From: Anaerolineales bacterium
GTDB taxonomy: Bacteria; Chloroflexota; Anaerolineae; Anaerolineales; UBA4823
DNA: 64,000 nt
Assembly (NCBI GenBank): GCA_003105035.1
Contig: PQAL01000033.1
Coordinates: 141,613-205,612 of the forward strand
Direction of reading: 5' to 3'
A program made the position numbers and the translations under genes. This document shows positions 1-9,103 of the stretch, one piece after another. The number at the start of each line of letters is the position of its first letter. Position 1 is the first letter of the stretch. Below the pieces are notes generated by a model, which ran no database searches, was not told the DNA's origin, and saw only the letters and a list, made by a program, of their open reading frames with translations.

Positions 1-739
1 TGATTTTCAAGTTCTTATCGAGATCCGGGCAGGTATCCAGGCCGGAGCTGAAGGGAGGCACATGCAGCACAGCAATGGTGTGTTCGGGATTGTGGATCAT
101 CCCTGCCAATGTATCCAGCTTGCTGGCAAGCTGATCTTCTTCGATATCGCGGGCGCACAACCAGGGGGTCATGTTAGCATTTGAGCAGCCTACAATTTCG
201 TACCCCTCCTCCAGCTCGAAGTGGGCCATATCGGGATTGCGGATATGCTGGAATTGACTGACCACTTCATCGATGGAAGCAAAATCGTCGTTACCTGCCA
301 TAAAATACAGGGTGGAGTTCAATGGAAGCAGTTTTTCCTCAGCCAGGGTCATCCATTCCTGCACGCGCTGGCACATCTCGTCTTCAAAACGGTGAGCCAT
401 TTTATCAGGCTGGTTTTCCAGCTCTTCAGCTTCCTCTTTTTCAAGCACGATGGGGTAGAAACCCACATTGCTGATGTTCTTTTTGATTTTGTCAAGCTCC
501 TGGGGGGTGGTGGCGGTTTCTTCCTTTCCAAACCAGCTCCCAGTATAACGCCCGTGACCCTGGTGGATCACCGGCACCATGGCTTTGCCTGTCACATCCC
601 CACCAACGATCAGGATATTCGCCTTATATTGCATGCTGGCAGACAGGAACTTGCGAAATACGACGTCTGAGCCATGGAAATCAGACCCGTATAGGATGCG
701 GACCGGCTTGCCTGATTGAGATGATTTGCCAAATTTCAT
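1..739 (-). CDS. Metallophosphoesterase (3' end beyond window)
   Basis: Reading the minus strand from an ATG at 739 gives about 246 codons with no stop before the window edge, so the C-terminus is missing. Calcineurin-like phosphoesterase motifs appear in order: GSDFHGS near residue 19 (metal-binding D-x-H), GGDVTGK near residue 46 (GD), AGNDD near residue 140 (GNxD) and a late AVLHVPP (histidine). The family hydrolyses phosphomono- or diesters with a two-metal centre; the substrate cannot be told. No signal peptide is visible, so it is probably cytosolic. It follows the permease gene on the same strand, but a strong hairpin lies between them, so it may be a separate transcript. Confident on fold, not on substrate. 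Confidence 0.85.
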   Translation of the reverse strand, partial: MKFGKSSQSGKPVRILYGSDFHGSDVVFRKFLSASMQYKANILIVGGDVTGKAMVPVIHQGHGRYTGSWFGKEETATTPQELDKIKKNISNVGFYPIVLEKEEAEELENQPDKMAHRFEDEMCQRVQEWMTLAEEKLLPLNSTLYFMAGNDDFASIDEVVSQFQHIRNPDMAHFELEEGYEIVGCSNANMTPWLCARDIEEDQLASKLDTLAGMIHNPEHTIAVLHVPPFSSGLDTCPDLDKNLKI

Positions 740-769
740 TAACAACTCCAAATATCTTTACTCAACTAT

Positions 770-802
770 CATGGATCGGTGGGAACCACCCACCGATCCA
801 TG
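770..802 (-). terminator. 14-bp hairpin between permease and phosphoesterase genes
   Basis: A perfect 14-bp inverted repeat (770-783 with 789-802) surrounds a 5-nt loop. It sits just after the permease stop at 857 on the minus strand and before the phosphoesterase start at 739. No strong U-run follows on either strand, so it may be a weak terminator, an RNA-stabilising hairpin or an attenuator that lowers phosphoesterase expression. Confidence 0.6.
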
Positions 803-856
803 AACTTTTCCTATCCGGGCAGAGATGATCTGGCGCAGATAAGAAGTAAACAGGTA

Positions 857-2476
857 TTATACAGGAGGAACCGACTGGAAGGTCCAGTTGATATCGATGC
901 CCTCTTTTGATAGGCGGTACCAGCGGGCAACATAAAATACGATGATGCCACTGATCACGAAGCCTGCCAGGGTTCCGAGTGTGCCAACCCCGATACGGCC
1001 ACCGACCGCCGGGTATAAGAACGAGGCAATGATCATCCACAGCAAGTAGGTCATGGTGATACCGCCTACGATCGTGATGACTGGAACCTTGCCAATTCTC
1101 CGTTTTACGAACGCGCTGGCGTTCTCAAAGATATCAGGTTTTGTGAATGGCAACAGGGTAATCGCCAAGACGGGCACCAGCTGGGTACATACCGCGAAGA
1201 ACACAAAGTTGAGCTGGGCACCCATTACACCACCTGTGGCTGCATCGATCACGCCGACTTCGGCGATCAGGGTAATGATGAGGATGGCAATGATCGGGCT
1301 ATGCAGGGTTGGGTGGATGAAGCAGACTTTTTCGGGGATCAGGCGGTCGAATGACCAGGCGAAAATGATCCGGCTGCAATAGAAGAAGTAAGTCTGTGCC
1401 AGGTTAATCAGCGTGTATACCCAGGCAATTGCCACCACCCATAACAGGATCAAATTCGGTCTCAGGATGCTTGCGTAGAAGGTAATCCACGGCATAGGAT
1501 TCGCATCGGTCACCCCGGCATTGCTCAAGTAAGATTCTGCTGCGATCCATTCCAAAGGTACCAGTCGTTGGAGCAGCAAAGCGGCTGAGACGAAGATCGC
1601 CCAGGTGACTAGCAAGGAGGACCAGCTACCCGCCAGGAGGGTCTTCTCAGCCTGCTTCACCTCGCCAGCGAAGAAGGTCGGGATGTAATATCCATAAAAG
1701 ATCCAGAACCCCATGATCAATCCTGCCAGGGTCATGATCGCCACATTTGGATTGATCACCATACCATTGGCTTGTGCCAGGGCAATGCGTCCTTCGTAAC
1801 TGCCTGCCCCCATGAATTTATCCCAGGCGGCAGGGAAGGCATCCTTGCCTGCAGTGCCGAGCTGGAAATACAGGATCGCCCAGGCGATTAAGCCCAGGAA
1901 GAAGCCGACCTCAAGGATGCGCAGGATGGTGCGGGTAGGCAGGATCATGGTGATGAAGGTGATGATGGCACATATTGTGCCGATCACGATGATGCCTGTG
2001 CGCGTGGACGACCAGTCAGCAAATGCCGTGAAGGAGGGGTTATTAGCAATAATCCCCATGGACCGGAACAGTACAGGGAGCGCCGTTTTGGGTATCCAGG
2101 CAATGAGGGATCCAGCAACCATGGCGCTGAAGATCACCAATGTCCAGCTGGCCGCGAAAGCCAGAGGGGCATTCAATGTGCGGCTGGCCATCGTATAGTC
2201 GGCCGCTGAGCGTGGCATGGTGGCGCCGATCACTGAGTAGGTGTAGGCATGGAACAAGCAGAAAAACATGGCTACAGACAGCACACCGATAATGCTGCTG
2301 CCTGGCCACACACCGGCGACCCACGAGAATGGGATGAGGCCGGAGGATGAGAGGCTGATGCAGTGGACACCGAAGACCATCGCACCGAAGATGCCGATCG
2401 TCCTGACGAGGCCTGAGCTTTTGCGTGCGTATAGTTTTTTATCTGTTGCCCCCGTAGGGGCTACGATTGATGCCAT
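857..2476 (-). CDS. APC-superfamily amino acid/polyamine permease
   Basis: A 539-aa integral membrane protein of the amino acid-polyamine-organocation superfamily, expected to carry an amino acid or amine across the cytoplasmic membrane. Hydrophobic segments run through the whole length, starting near residue 28 and ending with two helices near 455-515. The N-terminal part has the small-residue unwound helix typical of APC helix 1 (FGVHCISLSSSG) and a following IGATMPRSAADY segment matching the conserved APC GxxxPxxGG-like region. Length and helix number fit the family, with a somewhat long C-terminus. The start at 2476 follows an AAGGAGA ribosome site. It lies 59 bp downstream of the GntR-family gene, which probably controls it. 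The substrate cannot be named. Confidence 0.85.
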   Translation of the reverse strand: MASIVAPTGATDKKLYARKSSGLVRTIGIFGAMVFGVHCISLSSSGLIPFSWVAGVWPGSSIIGVLSVAMFFCLFHAYTYSVIGATMPRSAADYTMASRTLNAPLAFAASWTLVIFSAMVAGSLIAWIPKTALPVLFRSMGIIANNPSFTAFADWSSTRTGIIVIGTICAIITFITMILPTRTILRILEVGFFLGLIAWAILYFQLGTAGKDAFPAAWDKFMGAGSYEGRIALAQANGMVINPNVAIMTLAGLIMGFWIFYGYYIPTFFAGEVKQAEKTLLAGSWSSLLVTWAIFVSAALLLQRLVPLEWIAAESYLSNAGVTDANPMPWITFYASILRPNLILLWVVAIAWVYTLINLAQTYFFYCSRIIFAWSFDRLIPEKVCFIHPTLHSPIIAILIITLIAEVGVIDAATGGVMGAQLNFVFFAVCTQLVPVLAITLLPFTKPDIFENASAFVKRRIGKVPVITIVGGITMTYLLWMIIASFLYPAVGGRIGVGTLGTLAGFVISGIIVFYVARWYRLSKEGIDINWTFQSVPPV

Positions 2477-2535
2477 TGTGACATTCTCCTTATCATGATG
2501 GTTGAATCAATAGTAAATCACTGGAAAACTGTTGC

Positions 2536-3330
2536 TCATTTCTGGTTGGTCTCCGATTCTGCCTCCTTTCCTGGCGCATCCGGCCTCTCCAGAGAATCCA
2601 CCCCTTCGGGATCAATATCGGTATGGATGCGAGCGTAATCACTGAGTAAGAAATCCTGGAAAAACACGACTGGCTTGGCTGTTTCACGGTTATAGATCAG
2701 GCGAGACAACATCAGAAGCGGAAATCCCTCCTCGATCCTGAGCTGTTGAGCGACGGTGTCAGAGGCAGCCACCGCTTCCACGTGCTGTGAGGTACGTCCA
2801 AGCTTAATCCCATACACTCCCGTCAAAAGGTCGATCGTAGCGGTTTTTTCTAGATCCCAGTCTTCCATTTTGGGGCAACATTGGCAGGGAAAATAGCCGC
2901 GCTCGAGGATTACCGGGTAACGGTTAGCAAAACGCAGGAGAACCAGGTGATAGAGGGGATCGCCAATCTCGATTTCCAATATCTCCGCAAGACGGCGACT
3001 GGCGACAATCTCGCTGAACTCCAGCAACTGGGTCGTGGTGGCGATGTTCCTGCGCTGCATGGCCTTTACGTAATCCACCATCTCCACCCATTCGTAGGTG
3101 ACCTTTGGTTTAGCAACATAAGTGCCGGAGCCATGCTTACGTTCCAGTAGCCCTTCATTGACCAGCTCCGTGAGGGCCTTCCGAACGGTCATGCGGCTTA
3201 CTCCCAGGTCTTCACTGAATTCCCGTTCCGATTGGATCTTGCTTTCCGGCTTGAGCTTGCCCGAAAGGATCAATTCGGCAATATATTCCTGGATGCGCGT
3301 GTAGAGCGGTTTATTGAGGTCTTCGCTCAT
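2536..3330 (-). CDS. GntR-family regulator, HutC subfamily (UTRA domain)
   Basis: A 264-aa transcription regulator. Residues 8-75 form a GntR winged helix: KPLYTRIQEYI, then the recognition part SEREFSEDLGVSRMTVRKAL, ending in the wing GLLERKHGSGTYVA. Residues about 95-240 match the UTRA ligand domain of HutC/FarR regulators (ILERGYFPCQ, DLLTGVYGIKLGR, FPLLMLSRLIYN). Such proteins usually repress a neighbouring catabolic or transport gene and release DNA on binding a small molecule. The permease directly downstream on the same strand is the obvious target and its substrate the likely ligand. The C-terminal tail is short and charged. Family call firm; target inferred from position. Confidence 0.9.
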   Translation of the reverse strand: MSEDLNKPLYTRIQEYIAELILSGKLKPESKIQSEREFSEDLGVSRMTVRKALTELVNEGLLERKHGSGTYVAKPKVTYEWVEMVDYVKAMQRRNIATTTQLLEFSEIVASRRLAEILEIEIGDPLYHLVLLRFANRYPVILERGYFPCQCCPKMEDWDLEKTATIDLLTGVYGIKLGRTSQHVEAVAASDTVAQQLRIEEGFPLLMLSRLIYNRETAKPVVFFQDFLLSDYARIHTDIDPEGVDSLERPDAPGKEAESETNQK

Positions 3331-3565
3331 TTACCACTTCCTGTTTATGACTAAAATGATGTATTAATCAATAAAGTGGTTCGTGGTATAGATCTATTCG
3401 ATATTTTCACCGAATCTGCACGATTTGCCCAAAAAGAGTTACTTTTCAACGATAATTACACGGGAATTTAGCAATATTCTGGATATTATAATCATTTCAT
3501 AAGAAATGACAAGAAGAATCCACCCATTTTTTAAAACTCGTTGGTTTTCATGGAAATTAGCAAAA

Positions 3566-3582
3566 GTGGTATATGGTATACT
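3566..3582. promoter_or_regulatory. Candidate GntR operator / -10 region
   Basis: The 420-bp gap between the divergent GntR gene and the acyltransferase gene has no ORF. At 3569-3581 the imperfect palindrome GTATATGGTATAC has five-base arms GTATA/TATAC, and TATACT at 3577-3582 could be a -10 box. The octamer GTGGTATA occurs at 3566-3573 and again at 3383-3390 close to the GntR start. HutC-type regulators bind short A/T-rich palindromes containing GTnTAnAC-like cores, so these are reasonable operator candidates, but they are pattern-based only. Confidence 0.3.
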
Positions 3583-3751
3583 CGCCAACTTGGATTTTAT
3601 GACTGCCTAAACTGTCTGTGATCCATGCCACAGCCTTGTTGGGGGTCTAACAAAACAGATAAGTATTCATAAAGTAGTGGAATTTTTCTGGAAAACGTAT
3701 AAAATAGAGATGGTAGAAACTGCTTGACAAGAAAGCTAACAATGTGACCTC

Positions 3752-4666
3752 ATGGATAAGTATATTGATATCGACGCGCTGACCCGTAATGTCACTGACG
3801 AGATCTTCCGCATCTTTAAGCAATCACCTGATTCTTGGGTACGGAAGACATTCGGCCCGTTGATGTGGCCGCCAGCCCATCGCTTTGCTGAGCTGGCTGG
3901 CACATTTGATCGTTTGGTAGCTGAATTCAGTTTCAGGGAAGCTGCGCGTCAAATGGCGGTCAGGTTTGTCAAATATTATGAAGCATATAATACGGAGAAT
4001 ATTCCCACCGAAGGGCCACTGCTCATCTCCTCCAACCACCCGGGCACGATCGATTCACTGATCATCGCTGCCAGCATTCCCCGGCCCGATCTGAAAATCG
4101 TTGCCACAGGAATCCCATTTATCCAAGGTATTCGTAATGCAGCCGATCACCTTATCTATGTTCCCCGAAAAGGCATGCATGAGCGCATGATGGTCGTCCG
4201 GTCCGCCATCGATCATCTTAAACAGGGTGGGGCAGTGCTGATCTTCCCAAGCGGGCGGATCGACCCCGACCCGGCATTATCGCCAGAAGCCATGAAAGAC
4301 CTTGGCAAGTGGTCGCGTAGCGTGGAATTAATGTTGAAGCAAGTACCTCAGACCCAGGTACTGTTATCCATCGTGAGCGGTGTTGTATCGGCTCACTGGC
4401 GCTGGAATATATTCGTGCGCTTGATGGGGGATGATCTCAAGCAGCGCACGGTAGCCGAAGTCTTACAGGTCATCCAATCCATCTTCCTGCCGAAATTAAA
4501 TATGGTGGAACCACGGCTTACATTTTCAGATCCGATATCTACTGAAGAACTCACCAAGCCGGACCAGGAAATTCTGGATGTGATGATCGAGCGCGCCCGC
4601 AACCTGATGCAGGCTCACATGGCAGAAGGGCAGAACCTGCTGCCCGTAAGGACTGAAATTGCCTGA
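3752..4666 (+). CDS. PlsC-like lysophospholipid acyltransferase
   Basis: A 304-aa protein of the glycerolipid acyltransferase superfamily. It has the HX4D catalytic motif as NHPGTIDS near residues 92-99 and block III as FPSGRIDPD near residues 167-175, where the usual FPEGTR glutamate is serine. The intermediate segment VPRKGMHERM fits acceptor-binding block II. It probably transfers an acyl chain to a lysophospholipid or related acceptor at the inner face of the membrane; no long membrane helix is obvious, so association would be peripheral. It stands alone, divergent from the GntR gene and convergent with the serine hydrolase. The start ATG lacks a good ribosome site, so the first residues are uncertain. 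Confidence 0.8.
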   Translation: MDKYIDIDALTRNVTDEIFRIFKQSPDSWVRKTFGPLMWPPAHRFAELAGTFDRLVAEFSFREAARQMAVRFVKYYEAYNTENIPTEGPLLISSNHPGTIDSLIIAASIPRPDLKIVATGIPFIQGIRNAADHLIYVPRKGMHERMMVVRSAIDHLKQGGAVLIFPSGRIDPDPALSPEAMKDLGKWSRSVELMLKQVPQTQVLLSIVSGVVSAHWRWNIFVRLMGDDLKQRTVAEVLQVIQSIFLPKLNMVEPRLTFSDPISTEELTKPDQEILDVMIERARNLMQAHMAEGQNLLPVRTEIA

Positions 4667-4740
4667 TCATCCTCCGGCTTGCGGATAAGTAAAGTCACCA
4701 GGAAAACTAGCTAAATAGCTCATATTTCCGAAGTCCGATA

Positions 4741-4770
4741 CAACAGAATCGATCATTATGGATTCTGTTG
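4741..4770. terminator. Inverted repeat at the end of the serine hydrolase gene
   Basis: A perfect 10-bp inverted repeat (4741-4750 with 4761-4770, 10-nt loop) overlaps the last codons and TAA of the minus-strand hydrolase, in the 89-bp gap between two convergent genes. No U-run follows, so it is at best a weak bidirectional terminator. Confidence 0.4.
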
Positions 4771-6252
4771 CACGCCTTCGATCTTCATCACCGAAGTTTC
4801 TAAGGTCATTTTGCTATCCGCGTAGCGAAGCTTGTAGATATTCAAACCATCATAGAAAACTTCAAAGACAAAGGTCTGTGGATCAGACCAGTAGCCTCTG
4901 ACAGCCTTTCCATCGTCTCCCATCCGGTATTTCCCGTCCAGGCCAACTGTCCAAACAACCTCCTGGCCATCATCATTCATGAATAACTTTGCTTCTTTGT
5001 TGCCATTGAACTCAAGACGAATATAACTTATACCAAGGGGATTTGGCTTCAGGTTATAGGTCTTTCCCGAGATCGTTCGAGCTGTGTCCGGCATGGAACT
5101 GGAAGGCCAGGGCTGGGCTGCCTGCCCCAGCGCGGCGACAACCGACTCCAACTTTGCTACACCCGAAGGGTTGGGTGGTAGGGAATTTTCCGGATCGATA
5201 AAGGCTGCTTCCAGGATCTTACCTGCCTGGTCATACTCGAAACCGTTGCCTGTGACAACCACTATGGCATTAAATTGGGGGTATACCTTGATGGTTTGGC
5301 CGCCCCTTCCAAATGCAAAATAGCTATCCTCGGATACCCACCAGCCATAACCATAATCATCCGAAGGGGTAATACTATTGTAGGGTTTGACAGAATCTGT
5401 CACCCATGTGGGAGGGATAATCTGCTTGCCATCCCAAAAGCCTTGGTTAAGCCATAAATATCCCAGCTTGGCAGCATCCAGCGGTTTCAGGAACAAATCA
5501 CCCCATCCATGAGTGTACCCCTGGGGGTCAGCCTGCCAGTACACATCCTGGATGCCCAGTGGTGTAAAAAGGTTTTTCTGAGCATATTCTTGCTCAGTCA
5601 TCCCGCTGGCTTGTTGGATAATTGCAGAAAGCAGGTGCATACCGGGGCTATCGTAACAGAAACTGGTACCCGGTTCCCTTACCATCTTTCGATCCAAGGC
5701 CTGTTGCACCCAATCCGGCGTGGCGCGCATTGCATCTAAAGTCGGCTCGTCACGGGTGAGGCAACCCGATTCATAACCATTGGTATTACTCACCAGGTCC
5801 CGGATGGTCATGCTCTCCTTCCAATCATCCAAATTAGCAATTGTGCGGTTGGGGAAAAAAGACAGCATGGGTTGGTCGAGCTGGATCTTCCCTTGACCAA
5901 TCGCCAATCCGATCAGCGTGGTGGTGAAACTTTTCGTGACCGATGCCAAATCATGCGGGATGGAAGGGTCGTATGGGTAAAAATACGCATCCAGCAACAC
6001 CCGGCCATTGCGGATGATCAGCAAGCTATCAATCAGGGCTTTATTTTTCTTGAGATTTTGTAATCCTTCCGCAAGCTTAACCGAATCAAAGCCTTGTTGC
6101 TCAGGGGTGCTGGTCCGCCATCCTTTGGTCGGCCAGAATGCTCCAGTAGAATCATCAGAGCCTAACCTCGGGATGAGAATGGCAGCCCCGACTCCAAGGG
6201 CTGCCACCAGGACAACGATTACGGCTGCTGTGATGATCGTTTTTTTATTCAT
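4756..6252 (-). CDS. Membrane-anchored serine hydrolase, beta-lactamase class C / EstB fold
   Basis: A 498-aa beta-lactamase-family hydrolase. An N-terminal hydrophobic anchor (about residues 5-25) places the enzyme outside the membrane. The nucleophile motif SxxK appears as SVTK within DLASVTKSFTTT near residue 105; the second motif is YDSPG, with S in place of the usual Asn of YxN; the third is FGRGGQT, where class C enzymes have KTG or HxG. These variants are common in non-lactamase esterase/peptidase relatives. About 130 residues after the catalytic domain form an extra beta-rich C-terminal domain. I chose the ATG at 6252: the upstream in-frame ATG at 6264 overlaps the ribosome site GGGAGGA of the 6252 start. 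The substrate is unknown. Confidence 0.85.
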   Translation of the reverse strand: MNKKTIITAAVIVVLVAALGVGAAILIPRLGSDDSTGAFWPTKGWRTSTPEQQGFDSVKLAEGLQNLKKNKALIDSLLIIRNGRVLLDAYFYPYDPSIPHDLASVTKSFTTTLIGLAIGQGKIQLDQPMLSFFPNRTIANLDDWKESMTIRDLVSNTNGYESGCLTRDEPTLDAMRATPDWVQQALDRKMVREPGTSFCYDSPGMHLLSAIIQQASGMTEQEYAQKNLFTPLGIQDVYWQADPQGYTHGWGDLFLKPLDAAKLGYLWLNQGFWDGKQIIPPTWVTDSVKPYNSITPSDDYGYGWWVSEDSYFAFGRGGQTIKVYPQFNAIVVVTGNGFEYDQAGKILEAAFIDPENSLPPNPSGVAKLESVVAALGQAAQPWPSSSMPDTARTISGKTYNLKPNPLGISYIRLEFNGNKEAKLFMNDDGQEVVWTVGLDGKYRMGDDGKAVRGYWSDPQTFVFEVFYDGLNIYKLRYADSKMTLETSVMKIEGVQQNP

Positions 6253-6297
6253 TTTTCCTCCCATCGTGATGTTGCTTAAGTAATGAAATCGGTCGGT

Positions 6298-7916
6298 TCA
6301 GGTTTTGCTGGAGTCCAGCTCACCTTGTCCTGTACTAAATAGAATCTGCAGCATGAGCAGTCCGATGGCATAGATCAGCAATAATACCGGTGCCTTTGCC
6401 TTATCTATGGGTTTCAGCATGGAGAACTCGATCAGCGGGGCAAACATAAAGATGATTGGGATGGAGCATAGGATAAGGAGTATCAACATTTGTAAAGGCG
6501 CAGTAGAGAAAGTTGCCACGACCAATCCACCTGCGCCTGCCAGTAGTGACCAGGAGGTAAACTCGATCATCAGTGGGTTGCCGAAATCATATGTGGCTGG
6601 TCCGAATAAATAAAACCCGAATGCCAGCCAGGCAATCATGGCTCCTGCAGTTAGGGACGGCACCCGTGTGTAGCGGGCAAGCAAGCTCATCAGCACCACG
6701 AAGATGATTTCTGTTACCAGGAGAAAACCCAAAATTGCCCAGCCGCTGTCGTGGAAATCCTGGAAGGCAACACCAGTTGTGGCTGGATTGGCTGCCAGCA
6801 CCCGGGCCCATAAGACCTCAGAAATCAACACCAAGCTGAATAACAGCACGGCATACACCACTACCCCGATCAGGGTTGGCAGCGGTTTGATTTTCCGCCC
6901 TTTCAGCCACCCAAGGGTGATCGTCACCCCGACCGCAACAATAGCAACCACACTCAAAAGCATATTAATCCAATACGGTTAAGTTACGATCCCGACAATA
7001 GGCCAGGTGATGAAGGAATAGTCTTTTTCCTGGGTCACCTGGCTCAAATCGAGAGCGTCGAAGTAACGGATCCGTTTAAGCATGGCCTCACCCTGGCTGT
7101 GCACCAGGCTGGGGTCCACACCATCCACGGTGTCATTGGGGCTATGGTAGCGCGTGCCGGTGCGATTATTTTCTAACTCTATGCCAGGCAGTCGTGAAGA
7201 AAACATGTCGAAGTCACTGTCAAATCCCGAGCGTTTATTATTAACGCCATACGACATGGCAAAAACACGCGGATTGGCTTTCGCCAGGCTACAAACCAGC
7301 CAGCCATCTCCCTGACTGGTCTGTTTCAGAGTGGTCGGACCATGCCCTGGCCAGGAGTCGAAAACAAATACGAGATCGATCTGGTCGGATAACGACGACA
7401 TCATGAATGCAGTCGACCCCATGTAACCAGCTTCTTCACCATCTGAGAAAAGGAAAATAATGTCGTTTCGAAGTTTCTCTGACGAGAGCAGCATGCGGAT
7501 GGCTTCCAGCATTGCTAGGGTCGAAACACCATCATCACCTGCTCCGGGTGCACCAGAGTGTGTATCGTAATGACCAGTGGGAGGGAATTTTCCGGTCGGT
7601 TGGCTTCCAGGGATACTTACAATGATGTTCAACAGGTTTCCAGTAGCCTGAGTTTCGGTAGAACCCCAGCTTCATTAAGCTTCTTGAGTAAATATTCAGC
7701 CACCTTTGCCTGAGCTTATGAACCCATTTGGTGCGGTTGAGCGGCTACTACCTGCAGGTCTTGCATCTCGCGCTCGGCAGAAAATTTATTGGTCGGAGCG
7801 CTGGCAGGGGTTACATTTACCGCCATGATGGGGATCAGGCCGATGACGATGATGAGCAGCAATGTAGCAGCCATGATCACGTGTTGTAATTTCAGGATTT
7901 TTTAAATGTACTTCAT
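6298..7916 (-). pseudogene. Decayed M28 peptidase with C-terminal membrane domain
   Basis: Three reading-frame pieces join into one M28 aminopeptidase-like gene. The start has an AGGAGG site and ATG at 7916, but codon 5 is TAA (7902-7904). After a membrane anchor comes FSAEREMQDL, then HQMGS and a second TAA (7716-7718). A one-base loss near 7659-7662 shifts frame into TGNLLNIIVSIPGSQ and the zinc motifs GHYDTHSG, GAGDDG and DGEEAGYMGS, ending at a third TAA (6979-6981). The frame then continues as PYWIN and a 221-residue multi-helix membrane region to 6298. The order of domains matches the intact paralogue at 32.8-34.4 kb. The in-frame stops cannot come from indel errors, so the gene looks inactive. 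Confidence 0.85.
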
Positions 7917-7967
7917 AGCAGGCAAGCTACCTCCTGTTAATGTATGCTGCAGTGATGGTCTTATGCC

Positions 7968-8600
7968 TCACATTTTTGCCAGGATATCTGCTTTCTTGGC
8001 CTCGTAATCCGTCTGAGAGATCAAGCCATCGTCCAGCATCTTCTTGAGATTTTGTAACTTAACCTGGGCATCATCTGAAGGGGCAGCAGTCGCATGGATA
8101 ACCTCGGGTTTCTTTTTCGATTGTCGTCCAAGCCAGGTGCCGAGTCCCAGGATGATTGCAATAAGTAGCACGATGGGTAGGACGCAGTACAATAGAATAC
8201 CTTTGGCCAGTATCGAGCCGATGAAAGGTGCAATATTGGTCGTGACGCTGCCTTCCACGGTCGAGCCATTGGATTTGTGGATCGCGATATCATCACTGGA
8301 CAGGATCAGATCGCCGTGGATCACCGATCCTTCTGCCATGTAGACATCTCCAGAGGTCAATGCTACGTCTCCCCCAACCTGGGAATTCTTATCCATGCGC
8401 AAGACACCACTGGTGAGCAGGATTGTCCCGGTCACCCGGCTGCCTTCTTCGAGGGTGACCGTGCCCGATGTGACAAAAAGGTTGCCGTGCATGGTTTTAC
8501 CCTTGCCGACGATATAATTCCCTGAAAACGAAGCACTCATGCAGCTGGAAAGGATCAAGGAGATCAGCACTAAAAAGATTAGAGCAATTTTTCTGTTCAT
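7968..8600 (-). CDS. Lipoprotein with bactofilin-like repeats, one membrane helix and a SHOCT tail
   Basis: A 210-aa protein with four parts. Residues 1-20 form a lipoprotein signal (LISLILSSC). Residues about 30-120 have short repeats rich in G, V, T and S (GNLFVTSGTVTLEEGS, GTILLTSGVLRMD, GDVALTSGDVYMAEGS, GDLILSSDDIAI), with a period near 19-21, like the right-handed beta-helix rungs of bactofilin/polymer-forming proteins. Residues about 133-160 are a membrane helix. The last 33 residues (VKLQNLKKMLDDGLISQTDYEAKKADILAKM region) fit a SHOCT domain. The start at 8600 follows GGAGGAAAA. It lies 48 bp after a small membrane protein gene and downstream of the two-component genes. It may be an envelope-associated polymer or stress sensor; function inferred only. 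Confidence 0.75.
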   Translation of the reverse strand: MNRKIALIFLVLISLILSSCMSASFSGNYIVGKGKTMHGNLFVTSGTVTLEEGSRVTGTILLTSGVLRMDKNSQVGGDVALTSGDVYMAEGSVIHGDLILSSDDIAIHKSNGSTVEGSVTTNIAPFIGSILAKGILLYCVLPIVLLIAIILGLGTWLGRQSKKKPEVIHATAAPSDDAQVKLQNLKKMLDDGLISQTDYEAKKADILAKM

Positions 8601-8648
8601 TTTTCCTCCAAGGGTTTAGATCCATACTCTGGTACCATACCTGCCGCT

Positions 8649-9101
8649 TTATACCTGGGGGGCACGTTTGGTTTTATCTTTGAATATGGCAGCACCGATG
8701 AGGCCCCCGATCGCGCCGACAACGATGTCAAAAATCACTCCAAAGAATGTGACTAAAATATTTCCAACTACGCCTTCTACTCCGCCCATATTGATCTGAT
8801 CTTCCGGAGACATAAACATATTCATCTGGTTGACGATGCCTGCCATGCCTGCCACGCCAATAAAGCTGAGCAGGAAACCGATCACACCTGCGATAACACC
8901 GGCAGTTACTCCCACCCAGACGCCTTCTTTTGTGGTGAGTGAGCCACTCATGCGTTTGTACAGCCAGGTGGCGAACAACGGTCCCACCCAAAAACCTGCA
9001 CAAATCAGACAATTCACGAAGTTAATGAAAGGAATATTGGTAAGTGCCAGGGTGATGACAGCGCCAACCAGGCCAGTTATGAGGATGTTCTTGGTATTCA
9101 T
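8649..9101 (-). CDS. Small polytopic membrane protein, glycine-rich
   Basis: A 150-aa protein with about four hydrophobic helices (residues 6-24, 28-48, 64-88, 112-142). The helices are rich in glycine and small residues (VGVTAGVIAGVIGF, GVIFDIVVGAIGGLIGAAIF), resembling DUF5518/DUF4199-type or YtxH/glycine-zipper membrane proteins; I do not recognise a defined family. It starts 2 bp after the receiver gene stop, and its ribosome site AGGAG is inside that gene's last codons, so the two are probably translationally coupled. That suggests a membrane partner of the receiver or an output of the two-component system. No catalytic residues are evident. Confidence 0.65.
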   Translation of the reverse strand: MNTKNILITGLVGAVITLALTNIPFINFVNCLICAGFWVGPLFATWLYKRMSGSLTTKEGVWVGVTAGVIAGVIGFLLSFIGVAGMAGIVNQMNMFMSPEDQINMGGVEGVVGNILVTFFGVIFDIVVGAIGGLIGAAIFKDKTKRAPQV

Positions 9102-9103
9102 TT

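Noticed and set aside
6253-6264. Longer start of the serine hydrolase at 6264
   Set aside because: These codons are the GGGAGGA ribosome site of the ATG at 6252.
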